Source: Streptomyces sp. XM4193 (GTDB taxonomy: Bacteria; Actinomycetota; Actinomycetes; Streptomycetales; Streptomycetaceae). Taken from it: DNA of 64,000 nt. Of this stretch, positions 7,081 to 16,097 are shown piece after piece. Every line of letters starts with the position of its first letter. Position 1 is the first letter of the stretch. The notes beneath the pieces were generated by a model that was not told where the DNA came from, ran no database searches, and saw only the letters and a program-made list of their open reading frames with translations. The stretch covers positions 310,001 to 374,000 of the forward strand of contig NZ_JALLGK010000006.1 in the NCBI RefSeq assembly GCF_023072595.1, written 5' to 3'. The translations under genes and the position numbers were made by a program.

Positions 7081-8832
7081 TCAGCCCTTCTTGCTCAGAT
7101 CGGTACGGGCGTCGTCCGGGCCGCGCCCGCCGTTCCCGCCGCCGGAGTCGGAGAACGTGCCGTTCTCCATGCCCTCCTCGATGGCGGCGACCGTGTCACC
7201 GATGATCTTCTCGTGCTGCTTCTTGCGCTGGGCGGCCAGATAGGCCTGCCGTTCCTGGTGGAAGGACTTGATCGTCGCGAAGCACATACCGATCATCACC
7301 ACACTGAACGGCAGCGCGATGAGGATCGCCGTCGTCTGCAAGGTGTCCAGCGCGGCCGTACCGGTACCGCTGGCCACCAGCAGTGCGATCGCGACCGCGC
7401 CCTCGGCCATCGACCAGAACACCCGGCTCCAGGTGGGCGGGTCGGGGTCGCCGCCGGAGGACAGCATGTCCACCACGTAGCTGCCGGAGTCGGAGGAGGT
7501 GACGAAGAAGAGCACGATCAGCAGCAGCGCGAACCCTGCCACCAGCGCACCGCCGGGCATGGTGTCCAGCAGCTGGAAGAGGGCGCTGTCGCGGTTGACG
7601 GCGGTGTCAGCCTCGGAGTCGATCAGACCGCCGGCGCCGAACTCCTCGCGGTGGATGGCCGCGCCGCCGAAGACGGCGAACCAGAAGAAGGTGAGCACCG
7701 TCGGGACGAGCAGCACACCGCACACGAACTCACGGACCGTACGGCCGCGGGAGATCCGTGCGATGAAGATGCCGACGAACGGCGACCAGGAGATCCACCA
7801 GCCCCAGTAGAAGACCGTCCAGTCACTGACCCACTGGGTTCCCTCGTCGCCCTGGGTGGCGCCGGTGTCGAAGCTCAGCGAGAGGATGCTCTGCAGATAG
7901 CCGCCGATGTCCTCCACGAAGCCGTTCATGATGAACAGCGTCGGCCCCGCGATCAGGACGAAGAGCATCAGGATCAGGGCCATCACCATGTTGATGTTGG
8001 ACAGCCACTTGATGCCGCGGGCGACGCCGGAGACCACGGAGATCGTCGCCAGGAGCGTGATGCCGACGATCAGCGCGACCAGCACGCCCTTGCCCGGATC
8101 GTCGATCCAGCCCTTGAAGTCGATGCCCGCGGAGATCTGGAGGACACCCAGGCCCAGCGAGGTCGCCACACCGAAGAGGGTGCCGATGATGGCGACGACG
8201 TCGATGACGTTGCCCCAGGCGCCCTTGATCTTGTCGCCGAAGATCGGCTCCAGCGCCCAGCGGATCGAGACCGGACGGCCCTTGCGGTGCACCGCGTAGG
8301 CCACGGCGAGGCCGACGACCACGTAGATCGCCCACGGGTGGACGCCCCAGTGCAGGAACGTCTGCACCATCGCGGCCTGGTTCTGCTCTGCCGGGTCGTC
8401 ACCGGTGCCGGGCCGCGGGCTGTCGAAGTGGGTGAGCGGCTCGGCCACACCCCAGAAGACCAGGCCGATTCCCATGCCGCAGGCGAAGAGCATCGCGAGC
8501 CAGGAGGCGATGCCGAACTCGGGCTTCTCGTCGTCCTTGCCCAGCCGGATGTCACCGTAGCGACCCACTCCGACCCAGATGGCGAAGATCACGAACAGCG
8601 ACACCAGGGCGGTGTAGTACCAGCCCAGGCCGCCCACCACGTTCTCCTGAATGGAGCTGACGTGGCTCGCGGCCTGGTCTCGGAAGAGGGTGGCGTAGAT
8701 GACGAACGCGACGATGATGATCGCCGCCGGGAAGAACACTCTCGGTTCGATCGTCGCCAGACGCCCTTGCCCGGCGCCCTCCTGACGAGCCGGACCCTCG
8801 TCCGTGCTCTCTTGACTCTGCTGCGCGGCCAC
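7081..8832 (-). CDS. BCCT family betaine/choline-type transporter
   Basis: About 583 residues with twelve hydrophobic segments. BCCT hallmarks include GMGIGLVFWGVAEPL (the Gly-Met-Gly-Ile-Gly stretch of sodium-coupled betaine carriers such as BetP) and the tryptophan-rich WGWWISWSPFVG of the substrate aromatic box. The cytoplasmic C-terminus is charged (HQERQAYLAAQRKKQHEK) and could sense osmotic state. I chose GTG at 8832 because GAGGA lies seven bases upstream. A frame extension to 9012 would overlap the divergent exonuclease start and adds only low-complexity residues. It may supply choline, betaine or a related quaternary amine to the adjacent amine-assimilation genes, or act in osmoprotection. 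Confidence 0.85.
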   Translation of the reverse strand: MAAQQSQESTDEGPARQEGAGQGRLATIEPRVFFPAAIIIVAFVIYATLFRDQAASHVSSIQENVVGGLGWYYTALVSLFVIFAIWVGVGRYGDIRLGKDDEKPEFGIASWLAMLFACGMGIGLVFWGVAEPLTHFDSPRPGTGDDPAEQNQAAMVQTFLHWGVHPWAIYVVVGLAVAYAVHRKGRPVSIRWALEPIFGDKIKGAWGNVIDVVAIIGTLFGVATSLGLGVLQISAGIDFKGWIDDPGKGVLVALIVGITLLATISVVSGVARGIKWLSNINMVMALILMLFVLIAGPTLFIMNGFVEDIGGYLQSILSLSFDTGATQGDEGTQWVSDWTVFYWGWWISWSPFVGIFIARISRGRTVREFVCGVLLVPTVLTFFWFAVFGGAAIHREEFGAGGLIDSEADTAVNRDSALFQLLDTMPGGALVAGFALLLIVLFFVTSSDSGSYVVDMLSSGGDPDPPTWSRVFWSMAEGAVAIALLVASGTGTAALDTLQTTAILIALPFSVVMIGMCFATIKSFHQERQAYLAAQRKKQHEKIIGDTVAAIEEGMENGTFSDSGGGNGGRGPDDARTDLSKKG

Positions 8833-8999
8833 GCACTCGTCCTCTGCTCTCGGTTTCCAGTTTCGGCCGCCGGCGCCCCATTGGCCGGCTGGCCGCACCT
8901 GCCCAGAAGGCATGATCCCATGCGTCCCATGATTCAGTTCTTCTCCCACCGCCGGATTCACGGCGGTTCGCCCCGCTGCCTTGCGGCAAAATCGGGGCT

Positions 9000-9926
9000 G
9001 TGACGACGACACCGCACCAGATGCTGCTGGACACTTCCTCGCTCTACTTCCGCGCCTACTTCGGGGTCCCCGAGTCGGTACGGGCCCCCGACGGCACCCC
9101 GGTCAACGCGGTGCGGGGGCTGCTGGACTTCATCACCCGCCTCGTGCAGGACCACCGGCCCGACGAGCTGGTGGCCTGCATGGACTTCGACTGGCGACCC
9201 GCCTGGAGAGTCGAGCTGATCCCCTCCTACAAGGCGCACCGCGTCGCGGAGGAGGCCGCGAGCGGCCCGGACGCCGAGGAGGTCCCCGACACCCTCGCCC
9301 CGCAGGTGCCGATCATCGACGAGGTCCTGGACGCCGTCGGCATCGCCCGGGCAGGCGCAGCGGGCTACGAGGCGGACGACGTCATCGGCACCCTCGCCGC
9401 GCGGGCGCGCGGCCCGGTGGACATCGTCACCGGGGACCGCGACCTCTTCCAGCTCGTGGACGACGAGCGGCGGGTACGGGTCCTCTACCCGGTCAAGGGC
9501 GTGGGACAGCTCGACGTCTTCGACGGCGCCGCGCTGGAGAGCAAGTACGCGGTCGACGGCTCCGGTTACCTCGATCTCGCCCTGCTGCGCGGCGACCCCA
9601 GCGACGGCCTGCCCGGTGTGCCCGGCATCGGCGAGAAGACCGCGGCGAAGCTGCTGGCCGCACACAAGGACCTGGCGGGGATCCTGGCCGCGGCCGAGGA
9701 CCCGACCTCCTCGGTCACACCGGCGCAGCGCCGGCGTCTGAACGAGGCACGGCCCTATCTCGCGGTCGCCCCCAAGGTCGTCAGGGTCGCGCACGACGTT
9801 TCCCTCCCCGCCCTGGAGCCGGCCCTGCCCCGTACGCCCCGCGACCCGGAGGCGGTGCGGGAGCTGGGCGAGCGCTGGGGGCTGGGCAGCTCGCTGCGCC
9901 GACTGCTGGAGACCCTGGAGCAATGA
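9000..9926 (+). CDS. 5'-3' exonuclease (Pol I-type FEN domain)
   Basis: A 308-residue stand-alone version of the 5'-nuclease domain of DNA polymerase I. Metal-binding acidic residues appear in LLDTSSLYFRAYFG (Asp11), GYEADDVIGTLA and VTGDRDLFQLV. The helix-hairpin-helix DNA-binding motif is DGLPGVPGIGEKTA. It would remove flaps or RNA primers in the cytosol. The start is GTG at 9000. A stand-alone exonuclease of this kind lies beside helY and tat in mycobacteria as well, so its place at the edge of this block is conserved. Its length is normal. Confidence 0.88.
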   Translation: MTTTPHQMLLDTSSLYFRAYFGVPESVRAPDGTPVNAVRGLLDFITRLVQDHRPDELVACMDFDWRPAWRVELIPSYKAHRVAEEAASGPDAEEVPDTLAPQVPIIDEVLDAVGIARAGAAGYEADDVIGTLAARARGPVDIVTGDRDLFQLVDDERRVRVLYPVKGVGQLDVFDGAALESKYAVDGSGYLDLALLRGDPSDGLPGVPGIGEKTAAKLLAAHKDLAGILAAAEDPTSSVTPAQRRRLNEARPYLAVAPKVVRVAHDVSLPALEPALPRTPRDPEAVRELGERWGLGSSLRRLLETLEQ

Positions 9927-9930
9927 ACTG

Positions 9931-9949
9931 TTAGGTTAGGCTCCCCTAA
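9931..9949. promoter_or_regulatory. Iron box (DmdR1/IdeR-type operator)
   Basis: TTAGGTTAGGCTCCCCTAA matches the actinobacterial iron-repressor consensus TTAGGTTAGGCTAACCTAA at 17 of 19 positions. It lies 35 bp upstream of the GTG start of a siderophore-interacting flavoprotein, the classic target of this control, so repression by DmdR/IdeR with ferrous iron is expected. Confidence 0.88.
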
Positions 9950-9983
9950 CCATTCATGCAGTCCTGTCCCGGTAGGAGTCCCC

Positions 9984-10847
9984 GTGTCCACACGTCCGGT
10001 ACGCAGCCGACCGACGAGCCGCCTTCTGACCGTTGTGCGCACCCAGTGGCTCACACCCCACATGATCAGAGTGGTGCTGGGAGGCGAGGAGTTGGCCGGG
10101 CTGCCCGTCGGCCAGTACACGGACCACTACGTCAAACTGCTCTTCCCGCAGCCCGGCTTCAGCCACCCGGAGCCGTTCGACATCGCGCGCATCCGCGAGG
10201 AGCTCCCCCGCGACCAGTGGCCGGCCATGCGGACGTACACCGTGCGCCGCTTCGACCCGCAGGCCGGGGAGCTGACGATCGACTTCGTCGTGCACGGCGA
10301 CAGCGGCCTCGCGGGGCCGTGGGCGAGAGCCGCGCAGCCCGGCACCGCCATCCGGATCCTCGGGCCCGGCGGCGGCTACTGCCCGGACCCGAGCGCCGGC
10401 TGGCATCTGCTGGTCGGCGACGAGAGCGCGCTGCCCGCGATCGCCGCGGCGATCGAGCGGATGCCCTCGGGAGCGCGGGCCGAGGTCCTGCTGGAGGTCG
10501 AAGGGCCGCAGGAGGAGCAGGAGTTGGCCACCGCGCCCGGCACCAGGGTGCGGTGGCTGCACCGCGGGCCCGGCCGCACCCGCAGCGCCCTGCTCGAGGC
10601 GGTGCGCGGAATCGAGGACTGGACGGGCGATCCGCAGGTGTTCGTCCACGGCGAGGCCGGCTGGGTGCGGGAGATCCGCCGCCATCTGCGGATGGAACGT
10701 CTGGTGCCCCGCGAGAGGCTCTCGGTCTCCGGCTACTGGCGCCTCGGTCACGACGAGGACGGCTGGCAGGCGGCCAAGCCCGAGTGGAACGCCCAGGTCG
10801 AGGCCGAGCAGGAGCGGCGGCCGGTCGGTCTGTCAGCGGCGAGCTAG
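9984..10847 (+). CDS. Siderophore-interacting protein (ferric-siderophore reductase, ViuB-like)
   Basis: A 287-residue flavoprotein of the ferredoxin-reductase superfamily. The FAD-binding domain carries MRTYTVRRFD (Arg83-Thr84-Tyr85-Thr86). The C-terminal NAD(P)H-side domain includes LVGDESALPAIAAAIE and ends with SGYWRLGHDEDGWQ, a signature of the siderophore-interacting family. It reduces imported ferric siderophores in the cytosol to release iron. GTG start; GGTAGGAG lies upstream. The iron box at 9931-9949 indicates iron repression. Its last 15 bp overlap the end of the convergent phospholipase gene. Confidence 0.9.
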   Translation: MSTRPVRSRPTSRLLTVVRTQWLTPHMIRVVLGGEELAGLPVGQYTDHYVKLLFPQPGFSHPEPFDIARIREELPRDQWPAMRTYTVRRFDPQAGELTIDFVVHGDSGLAGPWARAAQPGTAIRILGPGGGYCPDPSAGWHLLVGDESALPAIAAAIERMPSGARAEVLLEVEGPQEEQELATAPGTRVRWLHRGPGRTRSALLEAVRGIEDWTGDPQVFVHGEAGWVREIRRHLRMERLVPRERLSVSGYWRLGHDEDGWQAAKPEWNAQVEAEQERRPVGLSAAS

Positions 10848-12020
10848 CCGGTCCCGCTCCAGGTCGCGCCCCGGACAGCGCTCGGCGGACACGCTGACCG
10901 GATTGCACCGCACGGTGGCGCCCTCGGGCAGCCGTGCGGTGTAGTCCGAGCCGTAGCGGGCGGCCATGCCGGGCGAGGGGAAATCGGTGGAGACCATCTG
11001 GGCGCCCGAGGCCAGGGCGGCCCGCAGCATCGTTCGGTCCCCGGTGCTCGCCTGCTCCAGCGGGATGTCGGAACGGGTGCGCACGTAGTAGCCGCGCTCG
11101 ACGAGCTCGGTGATCTTCGCGCCGCCCGCACCCGTCGGATCGTTCTCCTTGACGAACGCCGCGTCCGGGCGGCCCGGTTCGGCGTCGGTGAACAGCACCC
11201 GGCCCTGAAGGCTCTCCCGGCCGCCCGCGCGGTAGGCGTCCTGGATCGCACGGTCGTCGTTGTCCATCAGGAACATCACCTGTCCACGGGTGTCGGCGAC
11301 CTTCGGCCAGCCGTGCCGCAGCACCGACTCCTCCAACGTCCGCCCCTCCCTGCGCAGATCGTCGGGGGTGACCGTGCGGTCCTCGCCGAAGACCGTACGG
11401 ATCTCCGCATCCAGGGCGTCCAGCATCCCGGTGGTCCACTCCGGGCTCACCGCACCGCCGAGCTTCTCGAACTGCGGATCGGTGCGCTTGAGCTCCAGCA
11501 GGATCGGGACGGTCACATGGCCCGGGTTGGCGTCCGACCACCGCTTGACCTGGCGCAGACAGCCGCGCAGGCTCGCGCAGCTGCTCGCGTAGTCGAAGTC
11601 CGCCCAGTGCAGCACCTTGAAACCGGGTCGCTCCAACTCGGGCTCCGCGAGCGGCGGTCGGCCCGCGAAGTCACGGATCAGGGGATCGGCGTAGAGCCCG
11701 CCACGCGGGTCGGGGAAGACGTCCAGCTCGATCCCGCGCACCTTCTGCTCGGCGAACTGCACCGGGAGCGAGGCGTGGCTGTAGAGCAGATTGCCGAAGT
11801 TCGCGTCGTACTCCCCCATCACCCGCTGCTCCGCGAAACCGACCTCGCGGTGGTAGCTGTTGTGGGTCGCGACGGTCTGGACCTGGTTCAGCCGCAGCCC
11901 GCCCGCGGGGTCGCGCGGCGGTCCGGCCTGGGCGGCGGTGGTGAGCGCGGCGGCGGAGGCGAGCCCGGTGAGGGCTCCCACCAGCCGGAGAAAACCTCGG
12001 ACAAGCGGTCGACTGCGCAC
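10833..12020 (-). CDS. Secreted Ca2+-dependent phosphoinositide-specific phospholipase C family protein
   Basis: About 395 residues. A Sec signal peptide (basic VRSRPLVRGF, hydrophobic core, AQA cleavage near residue 32) leads to a TIM-barrel domain. That domain has the PI-PLC catalytic motifs QTVATHNSYHREV and GIELDVFPDPRGGLY, followed by VPILLELK. Secreted enzymes of this family cleave phosphoinositides or related polar lipids; the substrate here is unknown. I chose GTG at 12020 because GGGGAGGA lies four bases upstream. The longer open frame to 12212 has no such site and would bury the signal peptide. The stop overlaps the convergent siderophore-interacting gene by 15 bp. Confidence 0.82.
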   Translation of the reverse strand: MRSRPLVRGFLRLVGALTGLASAAALTTAAQAGPPRDPAGGLRLNQVQTVATHNSYHREVGFAEQRVMGEYDANFGNLLYSHASLPVQFAEQKVRGIELDVFPDPRGGLYADPLIRDFAGRPPLAEPELERPGFKVLHWADFDYASSCASLRGCLRQVKRWSDANPGHVTVPILLELKRTDPQFEKLGGAVSPEWTTGMLDALDAEIRTVFGEDRTVTPDDLRREGRTLEESVLRHGWPKVADTRGQVMFLMDNDDRAIQDAYRAGGRESLQGRVLFTDAEPGRPDAAFVKENDPTGAGGAKITELVERGYYVRTRSDIPLEQASTGDRTMLRAALASGAQMVSTDFPSPGMAARYGSDYTARLPEGATVRCNPVSVSAERCPGRDLERDRLARR

Positions 12021-12062
12021 AGCGTCCTCCCCTGGAGCAACGGATGTGCAGCCAACATCCCG

Positions 12063-12113
12063 CCACCCGATCGGGTGGTCAACCGCCCCCGGGCAAAGGG
12101 AGGTTGACCACCC
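12063..12113 (-). terminator. helY terminator with competing hairpins
   Basis: A 12-bp inverted repeat (arms GGGTGGTCAACC at 12073-12084 and GGTTGACCACCC at 12102-12113) can form a terminator hairpin after helY. The left arm can instead pair with CCACCC at 12063-12068 through the palindrome CCACCCGATCGGGTGG. The two structures exclude each other. The element sits between the helY stop and the phospholipase start. Confidence 0.55.
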
Positions 12114-12129
12114 GGACAAGGGACGGCGA

Positions 12130-14931
12130 CTAGCCCACCGAGGTGTAGGCGACAACGCCGCGCTGCATCGCCTCCACCGCACGACGCGCGTTCTTCGCCA
12201 CCGTGCCGCCACTGCCCGCGGCGACCGCGACCTGCTGGAGCACGTCGATCACCTGCTTGCACCAGCGCACGAAGTCGCCCGCCGGCATGTCCACATCGCG
12301 CAGCACCACGTCCAGCCCGTGCCCCTCGGCCCACAGATAGGCAGCCCAGGCGAAACCGAGATCCGGCTCCCGCAGCCCGACGCCCTCGGACTGGGTGATG
12401 CGGTGCTGGTCCTCCAGGGAGTCCAGCCTGCCCCAGATGCGGACCATCTCGCCCAGCGCCTCCTTGGCGCGCCCCGTCGGCAGCCGCGGCGGCAGCGCGT
12501 CGTCGGCGGCACGGGCCTCGAAGACCAACGCCGAGACGCAGGACGCCAGTTCGGACGGCGGCAGACCCTCCCAGACGCCCTCGCGCAGACTCTCGGCGGC
12601 GAGCAGATCGAGCTCGCCGTACAGCCTCGCCAGCCGCTTGCCGTCGACCGTCACCTCGTCCCCGCTGAGATAGCCCAGATCGGCCAGCAGCGCGTACACC
12701 CGGTCGAAGGTGCGCGCGATGGTGTTGGTGCGGCCCTCGATACGGCGCTCCAACTGACGGGTGTCACGCCGCAGTCGGTGGTACCGCTCCGCCCACCGGG
12801 CGTGGTCCTCCCGCTCGTCGCAGCCGTGGCAGGGGTGTGCGCGCAGCTCCGCGCGCAACCTGCTGATCTCGTGGTCGTCCGCGGCCGCGGCCCGCTGTCT
12901 GCGGTGGCGCTGCGGCTCGTGGTGGCCCGCCCTGGTGCGCAGCGCCGAGGCGAGGTCCCGACGGGACTGCGGGCTGCGGGCGTTGAAGCTCTTGGGGATG
13001 CGCATCCGGTCCAACGGCTCGACCGCCACCGGGAAGTCGATCCCGGCCAGCCGCTTGACCTGCCGCTGCGCGGTGAGCACCAGCGGCCGCGGACCGTCGT
13101 GGTGGTCCGTGCCGCGACGGCCCTGGGCGCGCCCGGACGGCAGACCGGGGTCCAGCACCAGCGCCAGGCCCGCGAAGCGGCCGGTCGGCACATGGATGAC
13201 ATCGCCCGGCTTGAGCTTCTCCAGCGCGGCGGCGGCCTGCGCCCTGCGCTGGGCCACGCCCTCCCTCGCCAGCTCGTTCTCCCGGTCCTTCAGATCGCGG
13301 CGCAGCCGGGCGTACTGCTCGAAGTCGCCGAGGTGGCAGGTCATGCCCTCCCGGTAGCCCTCCAGCCCCTCCTCGTTCTTCTGCACCTGGCGGGAGATGC
13401 CGACCACCGAACGGTCCGCCTGGAACTGGGCGAAGGAGGTCTCCAGCAGCTCGCGCGAGCGGTGCCGGCCGAACTGCTCGACCAGGTTGACCGCCATGTT
13501 GTACGACGGCTTGAAGGAGGACCGCAGCGGATACGTACGGGTGCCGGCGAGCCCGGCGACCGCACCCGGGTCCATACCGCGCTGCCACAGCACGACCGCG
13601 TGGCCCTCTACGTCGATGCCGCGCCGACCCGCCCGGCCCGTCAGCTGCGTGAACTCACCGGGCGTGATGTCCGCGTGCTGCTCGCCGTTCCACTTGACCA
13701 GCTTCTCCAACACCACCGAACGCGCGGGCATGTTGATGCCGAGCGCCAGTGTCTCGGTGGCGAAGACGGCCTTGACCAGCCCCTTGACGAAGAGCTCCTC
13801 CACCACCTCCTTGAAGGTGGGCAGCATCCCCGCGTGGTGCGCGGCGATGCCCCGCTCGAGGCCCTCGAGGAACTCGAAGTAGCCGAGCACGTGCAGGTCT
13901 TCGTCCGGGATTGCCGCGGTGCGCTCCTCGACGATCGCCCGCACCCGCGCCCGCGCCTCGGTGTCGTTGAGCCGCAGCCCGGCGTAGAGGCACTGCTGCA
14001 CGGCCGCCTGGCAGCCCGCCCGACTGAAGATGAACGTGATCGCGGGCAGCAGGCCCTCGGAGTCCAGCCGGTCGATCACCTCCGCGCGGCTGGGTGTCCA
14101 GATCCGCGTGCGCTGACGGCGCTCGCGCTCCCGGTCCGCCTCGCGCCGCGGGCCGCGCCTGCGGTCCCGCGGGCCGGACACGCGGCTGTTCTCCATCCGG
14201 GCCATGCGCAGCAGGTCCGGGTTGACCTCGCGGCGCCCGCTCTTCTCCTCGAAGAGGTCGTACATCCGCCGGCCCGCCAGGACGTGCTGCCACAGCGGCA
14301 CCGGGCGGTGCTCGGAGACGATCACCTCGGTGTCACCGCGCACCGTGTCCAGCCAGTCGCCGAACTCCTCGGCGTTGGAGACCGTCGCGGAGAGCGAGAC
14401 GAGGTTGACCGACTCGGGAAGGTGGATGATCACCTCTTCCCAGACGGCGCCGCGGAAGCGGTCGGAGAGGTAGTGCACCTCGTCCATCACCACGTGCCCC
14501 AGGCCCTCCAGGGCCCGCGAACCCGCGTAGAGCATGTTCCGCAGGACCTCGGTGGTCATGACGATCACCGGGGCGTCGCCGTTCACGCTGTTGTCGCCGG
14601 TCAGCAGCCCGACCCTGTCCGCGCCGTAGCGGGCGGAGAGATCGTTGAACTTCTGGTTGGACAGCGCCTTGATGGGGGTCGTGTAGAAGCACTTGCGCCC
14701 CTGGCTGAGCGCCAGATGGACGGCGAACTCGCCCACGATGGTCTTGCCCGAACCGGTGGGCGCCGCCACCAGCACTCCCTTGCCGGCCTCCAACGCCTGG
14801 CATGCCTGGATCTGGAACTCGTCCAGCTCGAAGTCGTACATCTCGCGGAAGGGGGCGAGCGCCGTCGCCTGGTCGGCGTTGCGCTTCTTGGCCGCCGCGT
14901 ACCGCTCAGCGGGGGACTTGTCGTCGGTCAT
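12130..14931 (-). CDS. helY: Ski2/Mtr4-like DEVH-box helicase (HelY)
   Basis: A 933-residue superfamily 2 helicase. Walker A PTGSGKT is at residues 58-64 and DEVH at 150-153 (VMDEVHYL). LSAT and the motif VI TGRAGRRGID follow. A charged insertion (RDRRRGPRREADRERERRQR) lies between the two RecA domains. The C-terminal region has the DSHCT-like arch and helical part typical of Mtr4/Ski2. It probably unwinds structured RNA or RNA-DNA hybrids. The start MTDDKSPAERYAAAKK matches family N-termini. It lies downstream of tatAC exactly as in mycobacteria. All motifs look intact. Confidence 0.9.
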   Translation of the reverse strand: MTDDKSPAERYAAAKKRNADQATALAPFREMYDFELDEFQIQACQALEAGKGVLVAAPTGSGKTIVGEFAVHLALSQGRKCFYTTPIKALSNQKFNDLSARYGADRVGLLTGDNSVNGDAPVIVMTTEVLRNMLYAGSRALEGLGHVVMDEVHYLSDRFRGAVWEEVIIHLPESVNLVSLSATVSNAEEFGDWLDTVRGDTEVIVSEHRPVPLWQHVLAGRRMYDLFEEKSGRREVNPDLLRMARMENSRVSGPRDRRRGPRREADRERERRQRTRIWTPSRAEVIDRLDSEGLLPAITFIFSRAGCQAAVQQCLYAGLRLNDTEARARVRAIVEERTAAIPDEDLHVLGYFEFLEGLERGIAAHHAGMLPTFKEVVEELFVKGLVKAVFATETLALGINMPARSVVLEKLVKWNGEQHADITPGEFTQLTGRAGRRGIDVEGHAVVLWQRGMDPGAVAGLAGTRTYPLRSSFKPSYNMAVNLVEQFGRHRSRELLETSFAQFQADRSVVGISRQVQKNEEGLEGYREGMTCHLGDFEQYARLRRDLKDRENELAREGVAQRRAQAAAALEKLKPGDVIHVPTGRFAGLALVLDPGLPSGRAQGRRGTDHHDGPRPLVLTAQRQVKRLAGIDFPVAVEPLDRMRIPKSFNARSPQSRRDLASALRTRAGHHEPQRHRRQRAAAADDHEISRLRAELRAHPCHGCDEREDHARWAERYHRLRRDTRQLERRIEGRTNTIARTFDRVYALLADLGYLSGDEVTVDGKRLARLYGELDLLAAESLREGVWEGLPPSELASCVSALVFEARAADDALPPRLPTGRAKEALGEMVRIWGRLDSLEDQHRITQSEGVGLREPDLGFAWAAYLWAEGHGLDVVLRDVDMPAGDFVRWCKQVIDVLQQVAVAAGSGGTVAKNARRAVEAMQRGVVAYTSVG

Positions 14932-15048
14932 CGTGGTACGAGACTACCGGCCACCCCTGACAGTCACCGAGACGTTTTTCGCTCTGCCCGTGACGCCGCC
15001 GGCAACCGGCCGTTCACCACTGCCGCCGCTCCCGACGGACGCGGGTGC

Positions 15049-15082
15049 GGGCGGGGCCGGGCGTCATCGCCGGCTCCCGCCC
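15049..15082 (-). terminator. tatC terminator hairpin
   Basis: GGGCGGG (15049-15055) pairs with CCCGCCC (15076-15082), with an inner CCGG/CCGG pair and one bulge. It lies 9-42 bp past the tatC stop, before helY. Confidence 0.55.
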
Positions 15083-15090
15083 ACCGCTCG

Positions 15091-16050
15091 TCAGGTCGCG
15101 TCGTCCAGGCCGCCGCGGTGGCGGTCGGTGCCGTTGACGTGGCCGTTGCCGTGACGTCCGTCGTCACCCTCGACCTCGCTCGCGCCTCCGATGGTGGAGG
15201 GCGTCAGATCGATGTCGGAGGCCTCGTCGTCGTCGAGGTCGGCGTCCGGGTCGGCCTTGGCCTTGCGACGGTCGTTGAGCATCGCGAAGCCGGTGGCGGC
15301 GAAGTAGAGCCCGATGATCGGCACCGCGAGCACGATCATCGACAGCGGATCGGTCGGGGTCACCAGGGCCGCGAAGATCGAGATGCCCATCACCATGCCG
15401 CGCCACCAGCTCAGCATCCGGCGGCCGGTGAGCACACCGCCGAGGTTGAGCAGGGTGAGCACCAGCGGGAGCTGGAAGGCGAGCCCGAAGGCAAGCGTCA
15501 GCTTCACCGAGATGTCGATCATGTCGTCGGCGGTGATGTAGTTCGTCGAACCGTCGATGCTGAAGCTCAGCAGAACCGGCACGGCGTGCGGCAGCACCCA
15601 GTACGCCAGGTAGGCGCCGGTGAGGAAGAGCGGCGTGCCGAACGCCACCGTGGAAAGCGCGTACTTCTTCTCCTTGCTGTGCAGACCGGGCGCGAGGAAC
15701 GCCCACATCTGGTACAGCCAGACCGGCGCCGCGGCCACCAGGGAAGTGATCAGCGACACCTTGATGAACGTGGTGAAGGGCGAGGTCAGACCGACCTGGG
15801 AGAGCACCGCGCAGCGGCCCTCCTGCGCTGCGGCCTCCAGCTCGCTGGTGCACTGCGGGACCGGGTCGGTGATGAACTCGATGATGTCCTTGGCGAAGAA
15901 CAGCGCCACCACCATCAGCGGCACCACGGCCAGCAGCGACTTGACCATCCGGTTGCGCAGCTCGCGCAGGTGCTCCACCAGGGGCATCCGCCCCTCGGGG
16001 TCCTTGCTCTGCTTGCGCGCGGAGCTCTGCTTGCGGGCGGACTTCAGCAA
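15091..16050 (-). CDS. tatC: Sec-independent protein translocase subunit TatC
   Basis: A 319-residue membrane protein with six hydrophobic segments and the TatC N-terminal signature MPLVEHLRELRNRM. It forms the receptor for twin-arginine signal peptides with its partner subunits. The C-terminal 60 residues are a charged cytoplasmic tail (DADLDDDEASDIDL), longer than in enterobacterial TatC but common in Streptomyces. The start is TTG in the frame MLKSARKQ, with AGGGACG upstream; an internal start is possible but would trim the conserved basic N-terminus. It follows tatA after a 95-bp gap containing a hairpin. Confidence 0.92.
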   Translation of the reverse strand: MLKSARKQSSARKQSKDPEGRMPLVEHLRELRNRMVKSLLAVVPLMVVALFFAKDIIEFITDPVPQCTSELEAAAQEGRCAVLSQVGLTSPFTTFIKVSLITSLVAAAPVWLYQMWAFLAPGLHSKEKKYALSTVAFGTPLFLTGAYLAYWVLPHAVPVLLSFSIDGSTNYITADDMIDISVKLTLAFGLAFQLPLVLTLLNLGGVLTGRRMLSWWRGMVMGISIFAALVTPTDPLSMIVLAVPIIGLYFAATGFAMLNDRRKAKADPDADLDDDEASDIDLTPSTIGGASEVEGDDGRHGNGHVNGTDRHRGGLDDAT

Positions 16051-16072
16051 CCCACGTCCCTATCTCACGACG

Positions 16073-16097
16073 CGGCCCCCGTCCCACGGGGGCCGCC
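16073..16097 (-). terminator. Hairpin between tatA and tatC
   Basis: An 11-bp perfect stem, arms GCGGCCCCCGT and ACGGGGGCCGC, with a CCC loop. On the minus strand it falls after tatA and 23 bp before the tatC start. It may attenuate rather than fully stop transcription, giving the TatA excess that the pathway needs; this is inference. Confidence 0.55.

Noticed and set aside
6121..9003. A 960-codon plus-strand frame spanning the hydrolase, terminator and BCCT genes
   Set aside because: It crosses a 40-bp terminator palindrome and runs out of phase with the hydrolase and antisense to the transporter.
8833..9012. Sixty-residue N-terminal extension of the BCCT transporter
   Set aside because: Low-complexity sequence overlapping the divergent exonuclease start; GTG at 8832 has a good ribosome site.
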